Part shown: piece by piece, positions 13,301-28,300 of the stretch | Layout of the letters: every line of letters begins with the position of its first letter | Numbering within the stretch: the stretch's first letter is position 1 | Origin: Burhinus oedicnemus | Lineage: Eukaryota > Chordata > Aves > Charadriiformes > Burhinidae | NCBI GenBank assembly: GCA_008921705.1 | Contig: VFFE01007795.1 | Span: 2,434,514 to 2,498,513 of the forward strand | Direction of reading: 5' to 3' | Length of the DNA stretch: 64,000 nucleotides | Made by a program: the position numbers and the translations under genes | Notes under the pieces: model-generated | Told to the model about the DNA's origin: nothing | The model's input: only the letters and a program-made list of their open reading frames with translations | Databases searched by the model: none

Positions 13301-16300
13301 TACCTTTATCCACCACTTCTATTCACTACAGAACAGTAACAATGACCTAAATTCTTTCTACAGTCACAATAAAAGCCTGAGATAACTCCATGACTTTGGA
13401 GTTCATGAGATCAATAAAGTCTGATTTAACAATCTCCAAATTTTGGAGCAGGGCAGTACTGTCAGATAACATCGTATCATGTTCTTCCCAAGAACTACTG
13501 GTTTGGTAATTTCTGTAGTGATAAACATTTGAGTACCTGAGGCAAATACATTACTTACAGGCTCTTCACTGCAGAAGAGCATTCTACGGCTTACCAGAAA
13601 TCAAGTAGTAAAGCAGTTCCCTGGGAATTATTTTGACATGTGCTAGGCTATTAGCTACACAAGCAAAGCAAAATAGGTAACAAAAATGCCAAAGGTATAC
13701 CCAGATTTTACAATAGCATCATATCTCAAAACCAGGAGAATTCCTTCAGCAAATAAAGGAAGGAACAGTTCTTCTGAAGTTGACACTATCAGAGTCACAG
13801 GCATTAGAAAGGTGAAGGTACGAAGACAATTCCTGGGGTGGTAACCTGGAAGTTACCTGCAGCAGAACAAGAGCATTTTGATGTCTTCCTGTAAACAGGC
13901 TTAAGTGAACCCTGTACAGGAGAGTCTCCAGCAGCTGAAATGACACAAGATTTGGATTTTCTTCTCCCTCTGTCACTTCCATTAGGAACTGTAGCATCCT
14001 CCCACATACGTAGTCTTTTCCATCAAAGGAATTCTCCAAATTCAGAAACTAGAGAGAAATAATTCACATTAATAAGAATACTAGCAAAGCTTCTAGGTTA
14101 AAGTTTAAAGATCACATGAATCACAAACTTTGGATGATGTCTTTCACCATCTTATGAATCAATTTCCCTCCCTCCCACCAAACTTTCACATTAAACCTCA
14201 AAAAATACTGTATAAATATTAAAGATCAAATAGTTAACCTTAAATTTTGCAAGCTTAAATAACAAAAAGAAACATAGTAAGAAATAAAAAATAATAAAAA
14301 TAAAATAAAAAATAAGAAATGTAACAACCTCTGAAAAGAGGCTGTAGCAAGGTGAGGGGGTCAGTCTCTTCTCCCAAGTAACAGGCAACAGGACAAGAGG
14401 AAGTGGCCTCAAGTTGCGCCAGGGAAGGCTTAGATTGGATATTAGGAAAAATTTCTTCACAGAAAGGGTTATCAAGCATTGGAACAGGCTGCCCAGGGAG
14501 GTGGTGGAGTCACCATCCCTGGATGTATTTAAAAGACATGTAGATGTAGTGTCAAGGGACATGGTTTAGTGGTAACTTAGCAGTGTTAGTTTAACGGTTG
14601 GACTTGATGATCTTAAAGGTCTCTTCCAACTGAAATGATTCTACGATTCTATGATCTTGATTTTAAATAACTTCTTTTACCTGAGGAAAAGTGATGATTT
14701 CTACAAATACCCTGCAAACAGAGCTTTGAATTGCTTCATTTTCTGAGCAGCTTTTGAGTTTTCAAAAAGCTATAGTGATTTTCATTTCCTGCTTTTCCCT
14801 GTCATACATACTGGTTTTCTACAATAGAAAATGCACACTTAAATGAACACTTAACATATACTTTTTTTTAACTTACTGTCCACCAGATTTGGTAAGAGGG
14901 AGCATATTCCACTGCTGTTTCACACATTTCCTGTATCTCCTCCTTGGTTCCTCTTTTTGAGAAGAGTCTGAGGTAATGACACCAAATTTCAGGATTTTCT
15001 TTGTTGTTCTCAAGGGCTCGAGCCAACACATTTAAAGTAGAATCTAAACACTCAGATGATGAGCTGTAAAAATGAAAAAAAAATTAAAAAGCAATCACAT
15101 CAAACATGTTAGTATTATGACTTACACAATATCAAATATGAAAACAGATGCTTATAATTAGGATGGAAGTGACACAGTCAGCCTTTTTTTTAAAACATGT
15201 TTTCCTTTGGTATGAAAGTTCCAAAGTTTCAGTAAGTTTTCATCCTTCAAAGGTTACTATTAGGTGCAAACATCATGGTGCATGGAAAAATAATTTTTTC
15301 TAGGAAGAGTGCCAATTCAAATAAAGACTCCAATTTAATTGAAAATGGGTAAGATTAATCTGTAAGCAGAAGTCTCAAGCTGCAACCATATAAAGGCATT
15401 TACATCATACAGACTTCAAAACTTAAGAAATTTCAAAGGCTTCATAAAGTAAGGTAGAATATTTTTGTTACATATTTAGTTTACTTTCTACAGTCATCAA
15501 ATATAACATTTTATTTCAGGTTTCTATGCATGTCATGCAGGTTTTCTTCACCTGAAATTTTACTTTTTGAGATAACTATCACGAGATAATAGCAAAGTGA
15601 TGCAAGATTAGTTCAAATAACTGACCACAGACCTCAGCTTTAATTCATAAACAAACTTCCATAAAACCACAGAAAGCTTCTGAGGTCAGATTTATTCTGA
15701 AAACATCTTCAGAAATTACTTTGCACAGACATTTATGAGAGGAAAGATACATGTCCTGAAATAAAACTAACACAGTTAACCATGTATAAGTCTGAAGCCT
15801 TCCCAACCCCTTCTATCACCACTGTCACGTACTAAACCACTCAGTTTCTTCGGAGCACTGAGGCGGGGGGATGGAGCGGGGAATGGGGAAGGTGGCTGTT
15901 AAGAAAAGGATACATCATCTTCTCCCTTCTTTGCTTGGTATTTTTCCAAGTACGCTTATATTTAGAAAGTGTGCTCTTCTCACCCTGCCACTTGCTGGTA
16001 GTATTTTCTTTGAGTACTGGCCTTTCCAGTTCCATTCCTTCTAGTGTTCAGGCAGCTATTGATACAGCTAAACTGATCTTTTGCTACGTTTTCCATTATC
16101 CACAATTTACACAAGGCTTTTAAAAGAGAGCTGCTCCTCTCCATTCCCTTTCCCCACTGCTTCAGCTGCTTAAGCCAGTATCTTGCTACCAAAAAATCAA
16201 AGTCAGTCTCTAGAATGATACCATCACGACAGAATTCCTACTGAAATTATCTGATTGCTAATAAAAATGTGGTACCCTGCAGAATAATTTAAAGGACCAT

Positions 16301-19300
16301 AAACTAGATAAACTTAGAAATCCAAAGTTAAAAAATTACAAAGTAAAAAATTAAGTGCTCAACAGGACAATTTCTACAGGGGTAAAGCCATATAGCAGAA
16401 CTGTTCTTATAATAAAGCTTTACAATGAAAGTAATTTCAAACATCATTCCAATCATTCTCTGTAGGAGAAACTGATTTGAGTTTATTGGTCCACTACTTT
16501 ATCACCAGAAGTACAACATTCCACTGTAATCTTTGGAATACATTAGGTTGTGCACTTTTCAAACAAAAAATTGTTTCTCCCACACTACTCTCCATCAACT
16601 TCCATTCTGAATCAGAATCTACCTAAACTGTCAGTGTAGTTTATTAATCACATACTATACTGCATACAGTAGGAAATCTAATCTAGTTTTTTAACCTGCT
16701 TTTAAGTAATAAATTATTTGTGGCATTGTTGAAGAAAGTTCTTTAACATCAGAAAGGAAACTTGATCGTAGCAGCACAGGTAAAGCACAAAATAAGATCT
16801 AAGATGTAGCAGACTTACCCTTCATTTTGATTCAAGTATTTGTATGCAAGTTTAATCCAAAGCTGTACATCACACGGGTTTTCTTGGACACTTGCCTCCA
16901 AGTTGGAAATGTCATCAGTCTCACTTGTAAAATACCGGACATCATCCGGAGTCACCACAGCATCAAGAGCTGGAACTCTTTTTTTATGTTCTGTGGGATG
17001 GGCTGCAAATAAAAATAAAAAAAAAAATTCCTTTCCAAAACAGAAGTGACCTGTAAGACTAGAACTCAAACAAGGGGTAGTATTTATACATTTCACGTAT
17101 AGCCATTGACCAGAGAAAAATACGGTTATTTCAACATCCTCTAAAAATTAGAACTGTGTAGTCTGTAGAAAAATGGTTATATTTCAAATGCAAAGGCAAG
17201 AAACAAATAACAGTAAAAGGTTTCTTTGATCAACAGACACCAATTAAGGCAGTTCACTAGGCAGCATTAGGAAACAGACACATTTGACAAAGAAAAATTT
17301 ATCTCAATTCTGAGCCTCTAAAAAATCTTTTTGCAGGATTTGCTAACAAATCCTAAAGCTCCCACTTCCATGAGTCACATGTGAAACACTGTCAGGTTAC
17401 TGACGCTCTAGCAAGCTTCTCAAATGCCATTTAACAGCGGCTTTTTTTAACTCCTGACCTCAACACTGAATACTAACTCTGTACAAATTTAAGATAACCA
17501 AACACATGAAGTTTTACCACTTATACTTCTGGGAGGGAAAAATAAAAATAAAAAAATTCCTAATGGTCTACGGGCAAAGTTGAAACATTCTAGGGAAACA
17601 GTTCCTTATGTTCCTTTTAAGAACGGCTACGTAGAAATTCAACTTCCAGTCACACATTACACGAGATTTTTTTTTTTCCTTAAATATAACAAATTCAGGT
17701 CAAACTTTACCCAACAATTTATGCAAAATAAAGTTTGCATGCAGGAAATATGAAGTTAAGAGAACTATTAAAAGCACTGGTTTTCTTAGGAACCACTTTA
17801 AAAATTAGGTGTTGGAAGAGGCTGCTAGGTATTTTCCCCCTGTACTCTTTTTTAATGCATGCCACAATCCAGCTTACCATATTTAATAGGTCCAACGAAC
17901 TGTTCCTCTTCACTGCTGCTACTGTCTAACAGAGGTTTTCTCCAGTACTTTGGTCTCCATTTCCTTTTATCTTTCCATGTTGTAAATGGAGGTGCTGTAA
18001 ACAAGCCGAGTAGTGGAAATTATTTTACTTTTCTGTAATCAAGGTTAAAACATTTTTGCTAATAAAGATTTTAGATAAACATTCTGTGAGTGCAATACAA
18101 GCGTGTAAGTTTCAACACTACTTACTTAAATCTATTGTGCTCAAGTACATAAGTCACTTTCCCAAATTGGACTCCAAAACTATTATATTATTGCCTTAAA
18201 ACAAACACTGCTGCCTTTAGTTTACCATAAGCAGAATTTATAATACTGAGATAAATAAACTAAGCAACAACAAAAAAATATTCTTGGTTTACAAAATCAT
18301 CAGGGTACTTACATAATTTAAAGAGTTTAAATTGTATTTAATCTACCAAGTTACTTACTGTGACTTTTACTCTCGTTGACATTGCTGGCCAGAAGAACAG
18401 CCATCTGATCCACTGACATACGGTCTCTGTTTATACCAAAAAGTTTTTCAACATATTTCTCTGAAACAAAAATATTTGTATCTTAGGTAAGCACATAAAT
18501 GAAAACGGATAGGTAACTTAAGAGCAATTTAGCACAACTTATGCTGAATTCATGAAATAGGACTGCTTCAAGAGGTATAGTAATTTAACACACTGGAACA
18601 AAGAAATGAAAAACTGAAAAAGTTCTATTCAGCAACTTGCCCATATGGCAACGGTATTGTTATAAAATTCCAGCTACACTGAAACAGACCAGTCCAGTAG
18701 TTACAAAAATTGAGGAAGGGGAGAAGGAAAGACTCCACACCCATTTCTCCCCAATTTCCTGAATCCTAGCAATATTTTTTTTTTTTTTTGAGATGTACCA
18801 CAATGATTTTTTCTTTCTGTAAAGACACCAGGGTAACTACCCACTACGAAGGACTGAATTGGACAACCACAAAAACCAGTTTTTTCATATAGCTGTATCT
18901 TATACATTGTTTTACATCAAAGTCCTTGCACCCAGAGCTTTTAATGAAAGCCATTCCCTTCAGAAATGAATCTTTGAATAAAAAAGTAAACAAAAGACTC
19001 TTAAAAACCTGTGGCAGTGCCGATTTCCTCATCAGTGCTTTTTTCTGAACAGCCAATCAGTTCTAAATTATAAGACAGAATGTCCTGAAACAGCTGCTTA
19101 CGGCTAAGAGTGCAATCTTTCATGTGCTGCCTAAAACAAACAAATAAGCAATTAATATATTTATCACAGCAACAATTTAGTAAGCCTTGTAGCTAGAAAG
19201 TTGGTTTTAGTAGGCGTTAGGGTGAGGAATAAAGAAAATGACACCCACAGAAAACACTGTAGCCTGCTTTGAAATTTCTGTTATATATGTCTGGGTCTTC

Positions 19301-22300
19301 TCTAAACTTAAGCCTGCATCAGTAACTTAATCCTAGTTTTCATTATTTCATTATAGTATTACTCTTTAAAATAAACCTCTACACAGTCGCTTCGCACTAA
19401 CACAAAAAAATAGTATTTAGAATTTTCCAGTTCAAACAAGGTAGTTAGAAGAATTAGACACCACTTTGTATTAAAAAGATTCATACTATGGTTTGACGGT
19501 AAGAACTTAAAAGCTGATCCAAAAAGCTGCCTGCCACTGAAAAGGGCAAAAAAGAACTAAAGTCCACTCCTATTATATTTTTCCAGTAGTTAGAAGTTTC
19601 CAAATTGAGTTCATTCCTGACCAATTCATACCCATTTGTTCTTGTACCAACTTTTTAAATGTAGTGCGCAACATTGTTTAACCAACTATTTTTAATATAA
19701 TTTAACGCCAGGCTTCAAAGAAAAAAAAAAAAAAACAACCCTTAGCCAGTATTTTCCCAGAAAACCAGAATTCCACTACTACAGTTCTATTTACATAATA
19801 TTTCCTATATGCTTTATTTCAGTTAGCAGCATGATACATTCTCCTGTGTGCTTAACAGTATCAACCACTACCTGAGGTTCCATGATGGTCTGAAGTTATG
19901 CTGCAGCTATAAAGCATGAGGAGTCCCATCTGAATTACAAGGCAACCAAAACGTGAAATGTTCTCTAACAGTCCATACTGCTTTTCTAAATTTACATCTA
20001 AAGAGCCTCCTTTCTTCATAGCTTAGATGAAAAGGTTTTTTTCCTGCCAACCAAGTATCTGCAACAGGGTATTAAAAATAACTTCCTTTTCTATAACATA
20101 TGCATAGGATCATAAATCCAGATCTCTTAAAAAAAAAAAAGAAAAACACACCTATTTTGGTCTTTGAGTCAGACATCTAGAAAACAAGTTTAGTTCAAAC
20201 AAACAAAGTTAAAAAACTCACCACTGACAGTCATCATCATTACATGTGCCTGTTAAATCGAAACGGCAGAAACACTGTTTTGGCTCAATCATATTGCTAT
20301 ACGTTACTGAACTGAGGTACAATTTTTCCTTGGTTCGAAAATACGGACTAAACCTAAAATGAAACAGTGGATTATTGTAACAAAGCTTCCAAGGTAAGAC
20401 ATCAGTTTTACTAAACTAAACATTTTAAAATAAAAAGTAATTTTAAAAAAAATAAATCACTTTTTCTGTATTAAATCTCATTATTTCCAAAACCCTACTA
20501 CTAACCAAATGCATTGCTGACCTGTGAGTTAAGAGAAAGGTGAAAACAGTAGGAGAGGGAGGGAACAAAACACTACTTCTCTACTTCTCAATCTAAACAG
20601 ATTCTGCACTAGCATTCTCTTCTCCCTTAGGTGCAGATCATCATTCACATAAAAACAGGAAGTGTAGTAATAATCCAGTAGGAAAAGCAAACTACTGAAA
20701 TGAAGTTTTAGTTTAGCTCTAGAAAAACTGCACTCATGCTCTGGTCAGCATAAGATCAACGTCAAATTGAAGTATAAAGAGAATCGTCAAAGATTAACCT
20801 GAAAAAATGAAAAAATCCACATCAGATTTTAGAACATGAAAACAAACAAAAACCAGTCTGAGCTGAGTAGACTAATACTTGTTTTAAATCTTTAGCTAAA
20901 GTTTGAATATGTCAATTTTGGGATTTCTAGCTCCTTAAGGAGTTGAAGCTGTAACCTACAAGAAGTTAAAGTGAATAGTCCTTTATGACGCATCCTCTTT
21001 TGCTACTGAAGAATATAGAAATAAAAAAAAAAAAGCTGAAGCACATGGTAGGATTCAACTGTTCCACTTTAAATTTCAGACTTTTGTTTTCTAAAAGTTA
21101 ATGTGCAGGAACAAAGCTCTCTTTAGTCAAAAGACAGATGTGTCAAATTGCACTTGCAGGTGCCTATTTTAAGTCAAGATGAATCACTGTGGTCATGCTT
21201 CTTTCCACTGACCAGAAATCCAACACTAGGTGATTGGCTCAATCTTGACTCTCACAGTGTAAATCCTAGCCAAGTTTAAAGACTGCATAAGTGAAATATG
21301 CTTCTGTTAGTTTTTTCCTGGATTTCAGATTGCTTCATATTGAATATAAAAATCCCATTTTCAAATGCTTAACTATTATTTTTTAATTTAGTTATACCAA
21401 ACAACAATCCAGTCGCAGGGAACAGCACGCAATACAATGTAAAAGCAGCATACTGCACAAAACCAAGGGACTCCTGCATACCAGAAAAAGTAACTCAAAT
21501 CATTAGGTTTCCTAAACTAGACAGAATTATTTTAGGATAGTCAAGTCTGTCACTGCAACTTGTCTTTCTGTACATGCCCGGGTATCAAGGAAGAGCAGCG
21601 AAGAATACTTGAACAAGAACATATATACATAGAAGTCAAACAGCTGCTACAGTCTTCATACCTGTAGGACTTAAATACTAGAAGAGGACTATGATATGGT
21701 CCAAATGGAAATGGTTTCACTTCAGTTTGTTTATTTTGCGATGTAACAAAATCCATGTCCACTGAAATTTCCTAGGAAACAGATACACAGATATATAGCA
21801 ATTGCAATACCACCTAATAAAGAAAACCTTCATATTTAGTTTTAAAGCATTTACCTGACCACACAACAGATCTTCTTTAGGTACTATAAAGGCAGTACTT
21901 TTCACTAGGAGCTCTTTCAAGCTGTCAGCTTTAGCATAAAGTTTTTTCAGTTCATCAACATTCAACCCAAGGAACAGCTCAGGCTCCTCTGATGCCTTTT
22001 TAGAAAGTTTGTTTATAGTTTCTTGTTTTGGAGTGTCCATGTGTTTAAGATTTGGTTTAGTGAAAGAATTAGATTCTCTGAAAGATCTCCTTCGTTCTCG
22101 GTTTGAATTAGACAGAACTTCATCATCAAAGTAGTTTTCTTCACTGTCCAAAGACAATTTATCCTGCGTAAGATCATGAAGCGATGGCTGAGGTAATGCA
22201 AATTCAGATTCCTCTTCTGCATGAGGTGCAATGTTTGATTGTTCCTTGGTTTGAAGTGCGCGGGCCTCTTTCAATTTCTGAATCTTCAGAGCATATTCAT

Positions 22301-25300
22301 ACTCTAGTTGCTGTAGTCGTTTTTTCTCTAATGCAATCAATTCTGCTGAATGCTTTTTTGGACTTGATGCAGGGGAGTTCTCCAATTTCAACATTTTGCT
22401 TGGCTGAAAAGAAAAAAATTCACATTTACTGATCTATTGACAAGAGGTAAATGAAACATGGGCAAGATATTTAATTCAGAGTTTATAAAAATGTATTTTA
22501 AACTCTCGCCAGAAAATTTCAACAAACATCACGAAAACCACAAAAGAGTTTGCCACAACTCAACTGGCATGTTTGCAGGTTTTTCAATAAAAATTACCCT
22601 ACATCATGTACAGGGCTTCACGAGAAGTTCTGGCTGCATTTAGAAGGTGAGCTATAAAACAAGTGGGTTTAGCTTTAGCATAAAGCATATACAGTGGTGT
22701 TGGGGGGGTGGGGGGAACACAAAAAGAAAAATTCACAAAAACATTTTAGCCTCATTTTTCTATATTTTGTGTTTCAAAAGAAGATCAGATCCCCACTTCA
22801 GCATCTTTGTTGGATAGTTTTAACAAGATCACTGAAGTCTACAGACAGTGAAGTACTTCCTTCACAGGCATATAGCTCCTCTTGTTATTTTTTTTATTAA
22901 TAACATCCCCCTGGTAGAGAAATGCAGGCTTTGAACCATTTTCTTTTTTAAATGCTTAATGTTTTTTCTGTGGAATTCTCCAAAATATAGGAAACCAAGA
23001 GGAAGATTCCTACAGTGCTTTTGAATTGTCTTCCTATTTTCCCAAAACCCCATTTGAACTAAGTTTCCTAATCAAAATTGCTACTGCTTTTCAACTACAC
23101 CATGGTTTAAAAGCAGGCAACAGACTTACTCCAAGATGATCTTGCTCCAGTTTTCGTTTCCCAATTTCCTTACTTGCTACTGCTTTTGCTCGAGCAAGTT
23201 CTTCCCCATATTTTAATGCCAGAGCTTTTTTTACCGTAACTCGTTGTTGAACTTTATGAATCTGAAAAGAGAAAAAAAAAAAATCCTACAGTAAGGTGCA
23301 AATTTTCAGATATGACCACATTATAAAATACAATCAGGAAAGACATGGGAATTAATTAGTAGTTAATTCAAAGAAAGCCTACTGCCTCCAAAAATCAGGC
23401 TTCCCATTTCAAGATTTCCAGGTCCAGGAAATAGAAACACTTCAAAATTAAAGTTACTTGTTCCTGAAGCTTCTTGAGAAACATCTTATTAGCATTCAAG
23501 ATCTTCTCTGTTGCTTGTAGCTGTTCAGCCAGTTTGTTAATCTTATTTTCAGCAATTCGAACATTCTCTCTCTTCTTGGCCTCTTGTTGTAACAAATGTT
23601 TCAAGACAGATTCATCCTTCATCAACAGCAGTCTAAAAGTAGAAAAGCCATGTAACGAATTTTTTTTCCAAAGAGAAGCTTCTCAGAGCTATCACTGCTC
23701 CTCTGAAACCCTGGTTATTTAAGAGCCCAGCTCTTTCTCACTTATCAAACAAGCAACATTCTAAGCTTCTCCAAGTAGTATCTTAGTTTCCATGAAACAT
23801 TAAATATTGGTAGTATATACAGTATATACAGCAGATCTCAGTTCAGCATGTCAGTATAAAGTAGATGAAAACATCCTAGTTATGAGGACAGCGGAAGATA
23901 AGCAAGTGGTGTATCTTTAATACTGTTTTTAACATTAAGACATCACGAATACACATGTTCTTGCTTTCTGTTAAGTAACAACCCAATTCTTCCTTAGGGC
24001 ACATACACACATTAGCAGATTAGAAGCTGTAGTATTATGGCACAATATCAGAGTAATTAAATATAAAAAGCTACACATTAAAGGAAGCAAGATAAAGACT
24101 TAGATGGGTGTGAGTAAAGGCAGGGCAGAAGAATGCCCTTCAATTTATGTCTGAACAGGAACCAGTTTGTTCACAAGACCACACAGAAATAATCAAGTGG
24201 CAACAGAAGCAGAGAATAAGGATGTAAAGAACTTCTATTTTCCACAGTAACTTGGAAGAAGGGTGAGAAACATGGAAGAGACATGCTAAAAGAGAAGAGG
24301 CATACAGGAAAAGCTTCAAGCAGCCTATCTATTCTGCAGGAACTCTCATTCATTTATATATATATATATATCAGGAATATCCCATTGAAACATGCTACCC
24401 TCAAAGTGTACTGAGTAGTGAAAAGCACGCCAATTTTTTCATATTTCAGAGTTATTAGGTGGCACAGATGATGTTTTAGTCACTAAACATACATGCTGAA
24501 AACAGCATAACAAACCATAGTTAAAAGTTACCATCAAACACCACACTGGCACTACAATGTAATTCCTTTTGTATAGCAATAGAATTCAAGACTGAATAGT
24601 TCAGGACAACAGAAAACCAACAGTTTGCTGTACTTTAAATGCTACATATTCAAAGATTATTTACAATTTTCACCCTGCTAAGCAAACAAGGTAGGACTTA
24701 TGACAGTGAAATACGTACCTGTTTTTCTTAAGCTTTGCTTCTGCTTCTGTAACTTGTTTTGTCACTACTGCTATTCTCCCAATTCCATCAACTTCACCAT
24801 CAGAATTTGCAGGGGACGAATTGTTCCTCAGTGGATCAGACTTAATCAAGCGCTGCTTCTCACGACTAAAACAGAGATGTTAAAAGCAAAGATATTCAGC
24901 AGCTTCAAAAATAATTCCACTGTGTACTCCCAATACTTTTAAAGTCTTCAAAAAAAGTAGCAGGAAAAGATTTCAAATTAAAAGAAAAAGAACTTTGCAC
25001 AACTGCAATCAACTACTGTAAGTCAGTTAAAATCCAAGGACTTTCTTTAGACTCCTATGTTGTCTTACTAAAAACTGAGTGGGGAAAAAACCTGAAGGTA
25101 ACAGCAAGGTTTTCAAACTCGGATTTTCCTTCTGGTTACAAAACTAGACTAGTAAAGGACTACAAAGAATATACATTTTACTTTAACAATTAAACTCAGT
25201 TGTACCTGGCAATCTCTTCTTTTAAGAGTCTGTATTCTATCTTCTTATCTTCTGGTAGAGCCTCTGGAGTTCTCATTGGATCATTTTCTTTTTCTGATTT

Positions 25301-28300
25301 TGGAGGGGCTTTGATTTTTGAGGCCTGTATAATGGGGTTCAAGTCAATACTAGTCACACTAGTTAAAAATACAGCTATTAACTACTATTTTTAAGAGGCA
25401 TTTCAGCACAAACTTAGAGCTGTTCAAGGCTAATCAGATCTTTTAAGCCAATTTTTTTTTTTGCTAGTAATTAAATATGCACTGAATTTTAATTAAAAAA
25501 ATGAAGCCAAAATACATTACAAATTCTATCTTCAGGATGCCATCTTAACCGAAAAATCATTTTAATTAGCTTGTGCAACCCAAATTACAATGTAATGATC
25601 CACAGAGGAGTAATGTACTCACTCTTGCCCATTTCTGATGTAAACCACTATTTCTTGACCAAATTCTAAAGTTTAAATTCCATATAGAAAGCAAAATCAA
25701 TACAAAAATAAACCTATTAAATGCTGATAATGTTTACCTCAACATTTCTCCTTGCTTCTTTTATCATAGATTCTAGTCCTCCAAATACACTGTTAGTTGA
25801 GTTAGATGGCTCTCCATCAGACTCGCTATCATCTGAATCATTTAATGTAACCACAACAGACTTGTGCTTTGGAAGCTGTGGGAAGAATTAAAAAAAAGTG
25901 TTATAGCAAGAAGAAAAAGTTAGAGACAGATACAACTAAGTACATATTTACTAGAAGAGAAAGAGGAGGTTAACTCCTTTTGTTAGCATGGCACACCAAT
26001 TCCACATTATAAGAAAAAAAAAGTAAGCATTTGTGCATCTCCACTAAAAGGCTGATTCTTAATACTGTAACATGAAAGGTACTCCCAATATTTTCAACAT
26101 ATTCCCAAGTATCTGCAGCATATTTATGTCTCCATAGTCATAATATACAAGTCTCAAACCTCTGACTCCTATACTTCATGAATTATTTCAATGGTAATGA
26201 AAATTACGATCTGCCATTTGCAAGCAATTTTTTTAAATAACTAAGAGGTAACAATCAATCAAGTCTGCACTAGAAATGCTGTGGCAGACATACCAGAACT
26301 CCCTCATCTTTCAGCCACACAGTTGCGATGCCTCTTGTCCCACAGTTATACTTAGCTGACCCTACAGTGAGCTGCTCAGGCACTTAAACTGGCAGAACAC
26401 CAACAGTACATAAAGAACATATGAAAAAAGATGAATCATTTTTTTTGCCAACATCACTAACTGACACAGCTCACTGAAGATCAAATTACTGCCAGTTCCA
26501 GCACAAAGAAAGATGCAGAAACAAGCAGACAATTTAGATTAACCTCAAATGCTCTGGAGTTACAGCTTGAAAAGAAGCAACTTAGTTCACATTTCCAGGA
26601 CTGCTCTTCCCGTCTCCCAGTGTAGGTCTGGACAATTACAGTTACACAACCTTTAACTTCTTCAAAGCCCTAAGTGTTTTTTAAAGCACACGCTCCACAA
26701 AAACCCCTACTTCTAAAAGTGAAAAATACCCAATTTCCCCAGATGTTTCTTTTTTACATTCTCTTTCTGGACAGTTCTTAGAATAAGGATCACATCTGCT
26801 ACTCCTGCATGTACTACAGCTGCATCATTTTGGCACCACCATAGCACAGGTAGGTGAAATTCCAGTTTATATTGGTGTAAGAAAACAGAACAAGGCACTG
26901 GTCCTCTCCTCACAAATATTCTCTGTTTGTAACTCCATGGAAACCTAAATTAATCAGGCATGGCACCCCACCCTTTTCCTCATTTTCAGATGCCAGATAC
27001 ACCCCTCCCCTGTCACTGGCTCTTGGTATTACAAGACTAAAGCTGCCAAGCTCCATTTGGCACAGTTGTGTAGGGTAAACTGTCTCTACCTGCCATCCTC
27101 ATTTTCCTTCTAGGGGAAAAGCTGATAGTGGGGAGGGTCAAAGTCAGCTTTTCTCCAAGTGTTTTTTCCCCAGGTTTTGTTTTTTTTTTTAATGCGGTTC
27201 AGCAAAATGTTTAACAATCAGTAAAGTAGCACCAGGCAACTATCATCACACTGCCTTCAGTAAGATTAGCTTCTACTACAGGGGAACCACAGCCTCAGCT
27301 GTAGCAGCGGACCTCTCTCCATGGTGTTCTAAGACACTCTTTTCAATTTGTGGTGAATAGATCCCTGAGTGTCCGTGACTACTTTGAAAAAGGGTTACAA
27401 GATGTCACTGAAAAAAGCAAACCAGTATCTGTAGGCTATTTCACTATGCAGAGGTCCTCAGCTCCACAGAAGAAATCCCAAGGTTTGTAAATAGAAAACC
27501 TCTTCTGAAATATGGTACACCATACTCAAACATTCAAAATCTACCAAGCCCCCAAAACTACGAAATTAGGTTTCATAAATCTGAAAAATTTCAATTTTCT
27601 ATGCCTTTGTGATTTTTTTAATTTCTGGATATATCCAAAAATGCTCACAGAAAAACTATCAGTTTTTAAGTTCAAAATTAGATTCTCATAAGTTCACTTT
27701 TTTATGCTCTAGTAAGAAATACCAAATACTACAAGAGTTTAAAAAAGTAATAAGCATTCAATACAAGTTTTTTCTAAAAGCTTCAACTAACAGGAGTAAT
27801 TGATAATGTTTTCACATAAAATTGGTTTCACAGAGAACAGAAATAAACCTTGTGACTAGTCTCCTGTGAACACTATTTGGCCATAAGTTCTTTAAAACAC
27901 ACACTTATTTTATATATAAATATTCTATATCCCAAGCTATTAAAAAATTTATTAACAAATGCACAATGCTTTGTTTCTATAGTCATTTTTGTGAAAAAGA
28001 CACTAGCCAAGCTAGCTGATTCAAATACAAGGTATTAATCTGTCACCTTTAACTAAGCTAACCATCATTACCAACAGGCACTAAATTTCGGTTTCAGCTT
28101 TTTTAACATTTACATAATGCCCTTCAACAGTACAGCTGACAAGAAACATTTATCATGTTACTAAAACAAACCAACAGCTCCTCAGTAATGTGTTCTCCCT
28201 CATTTATGCAGCAGCAGTTAATGAAGTCTCAGGACAACAGAATATGTGGTAATTTAAGGTTTTTTTCAGAATAGGTTTAGTATTTAAACATAAGAACACT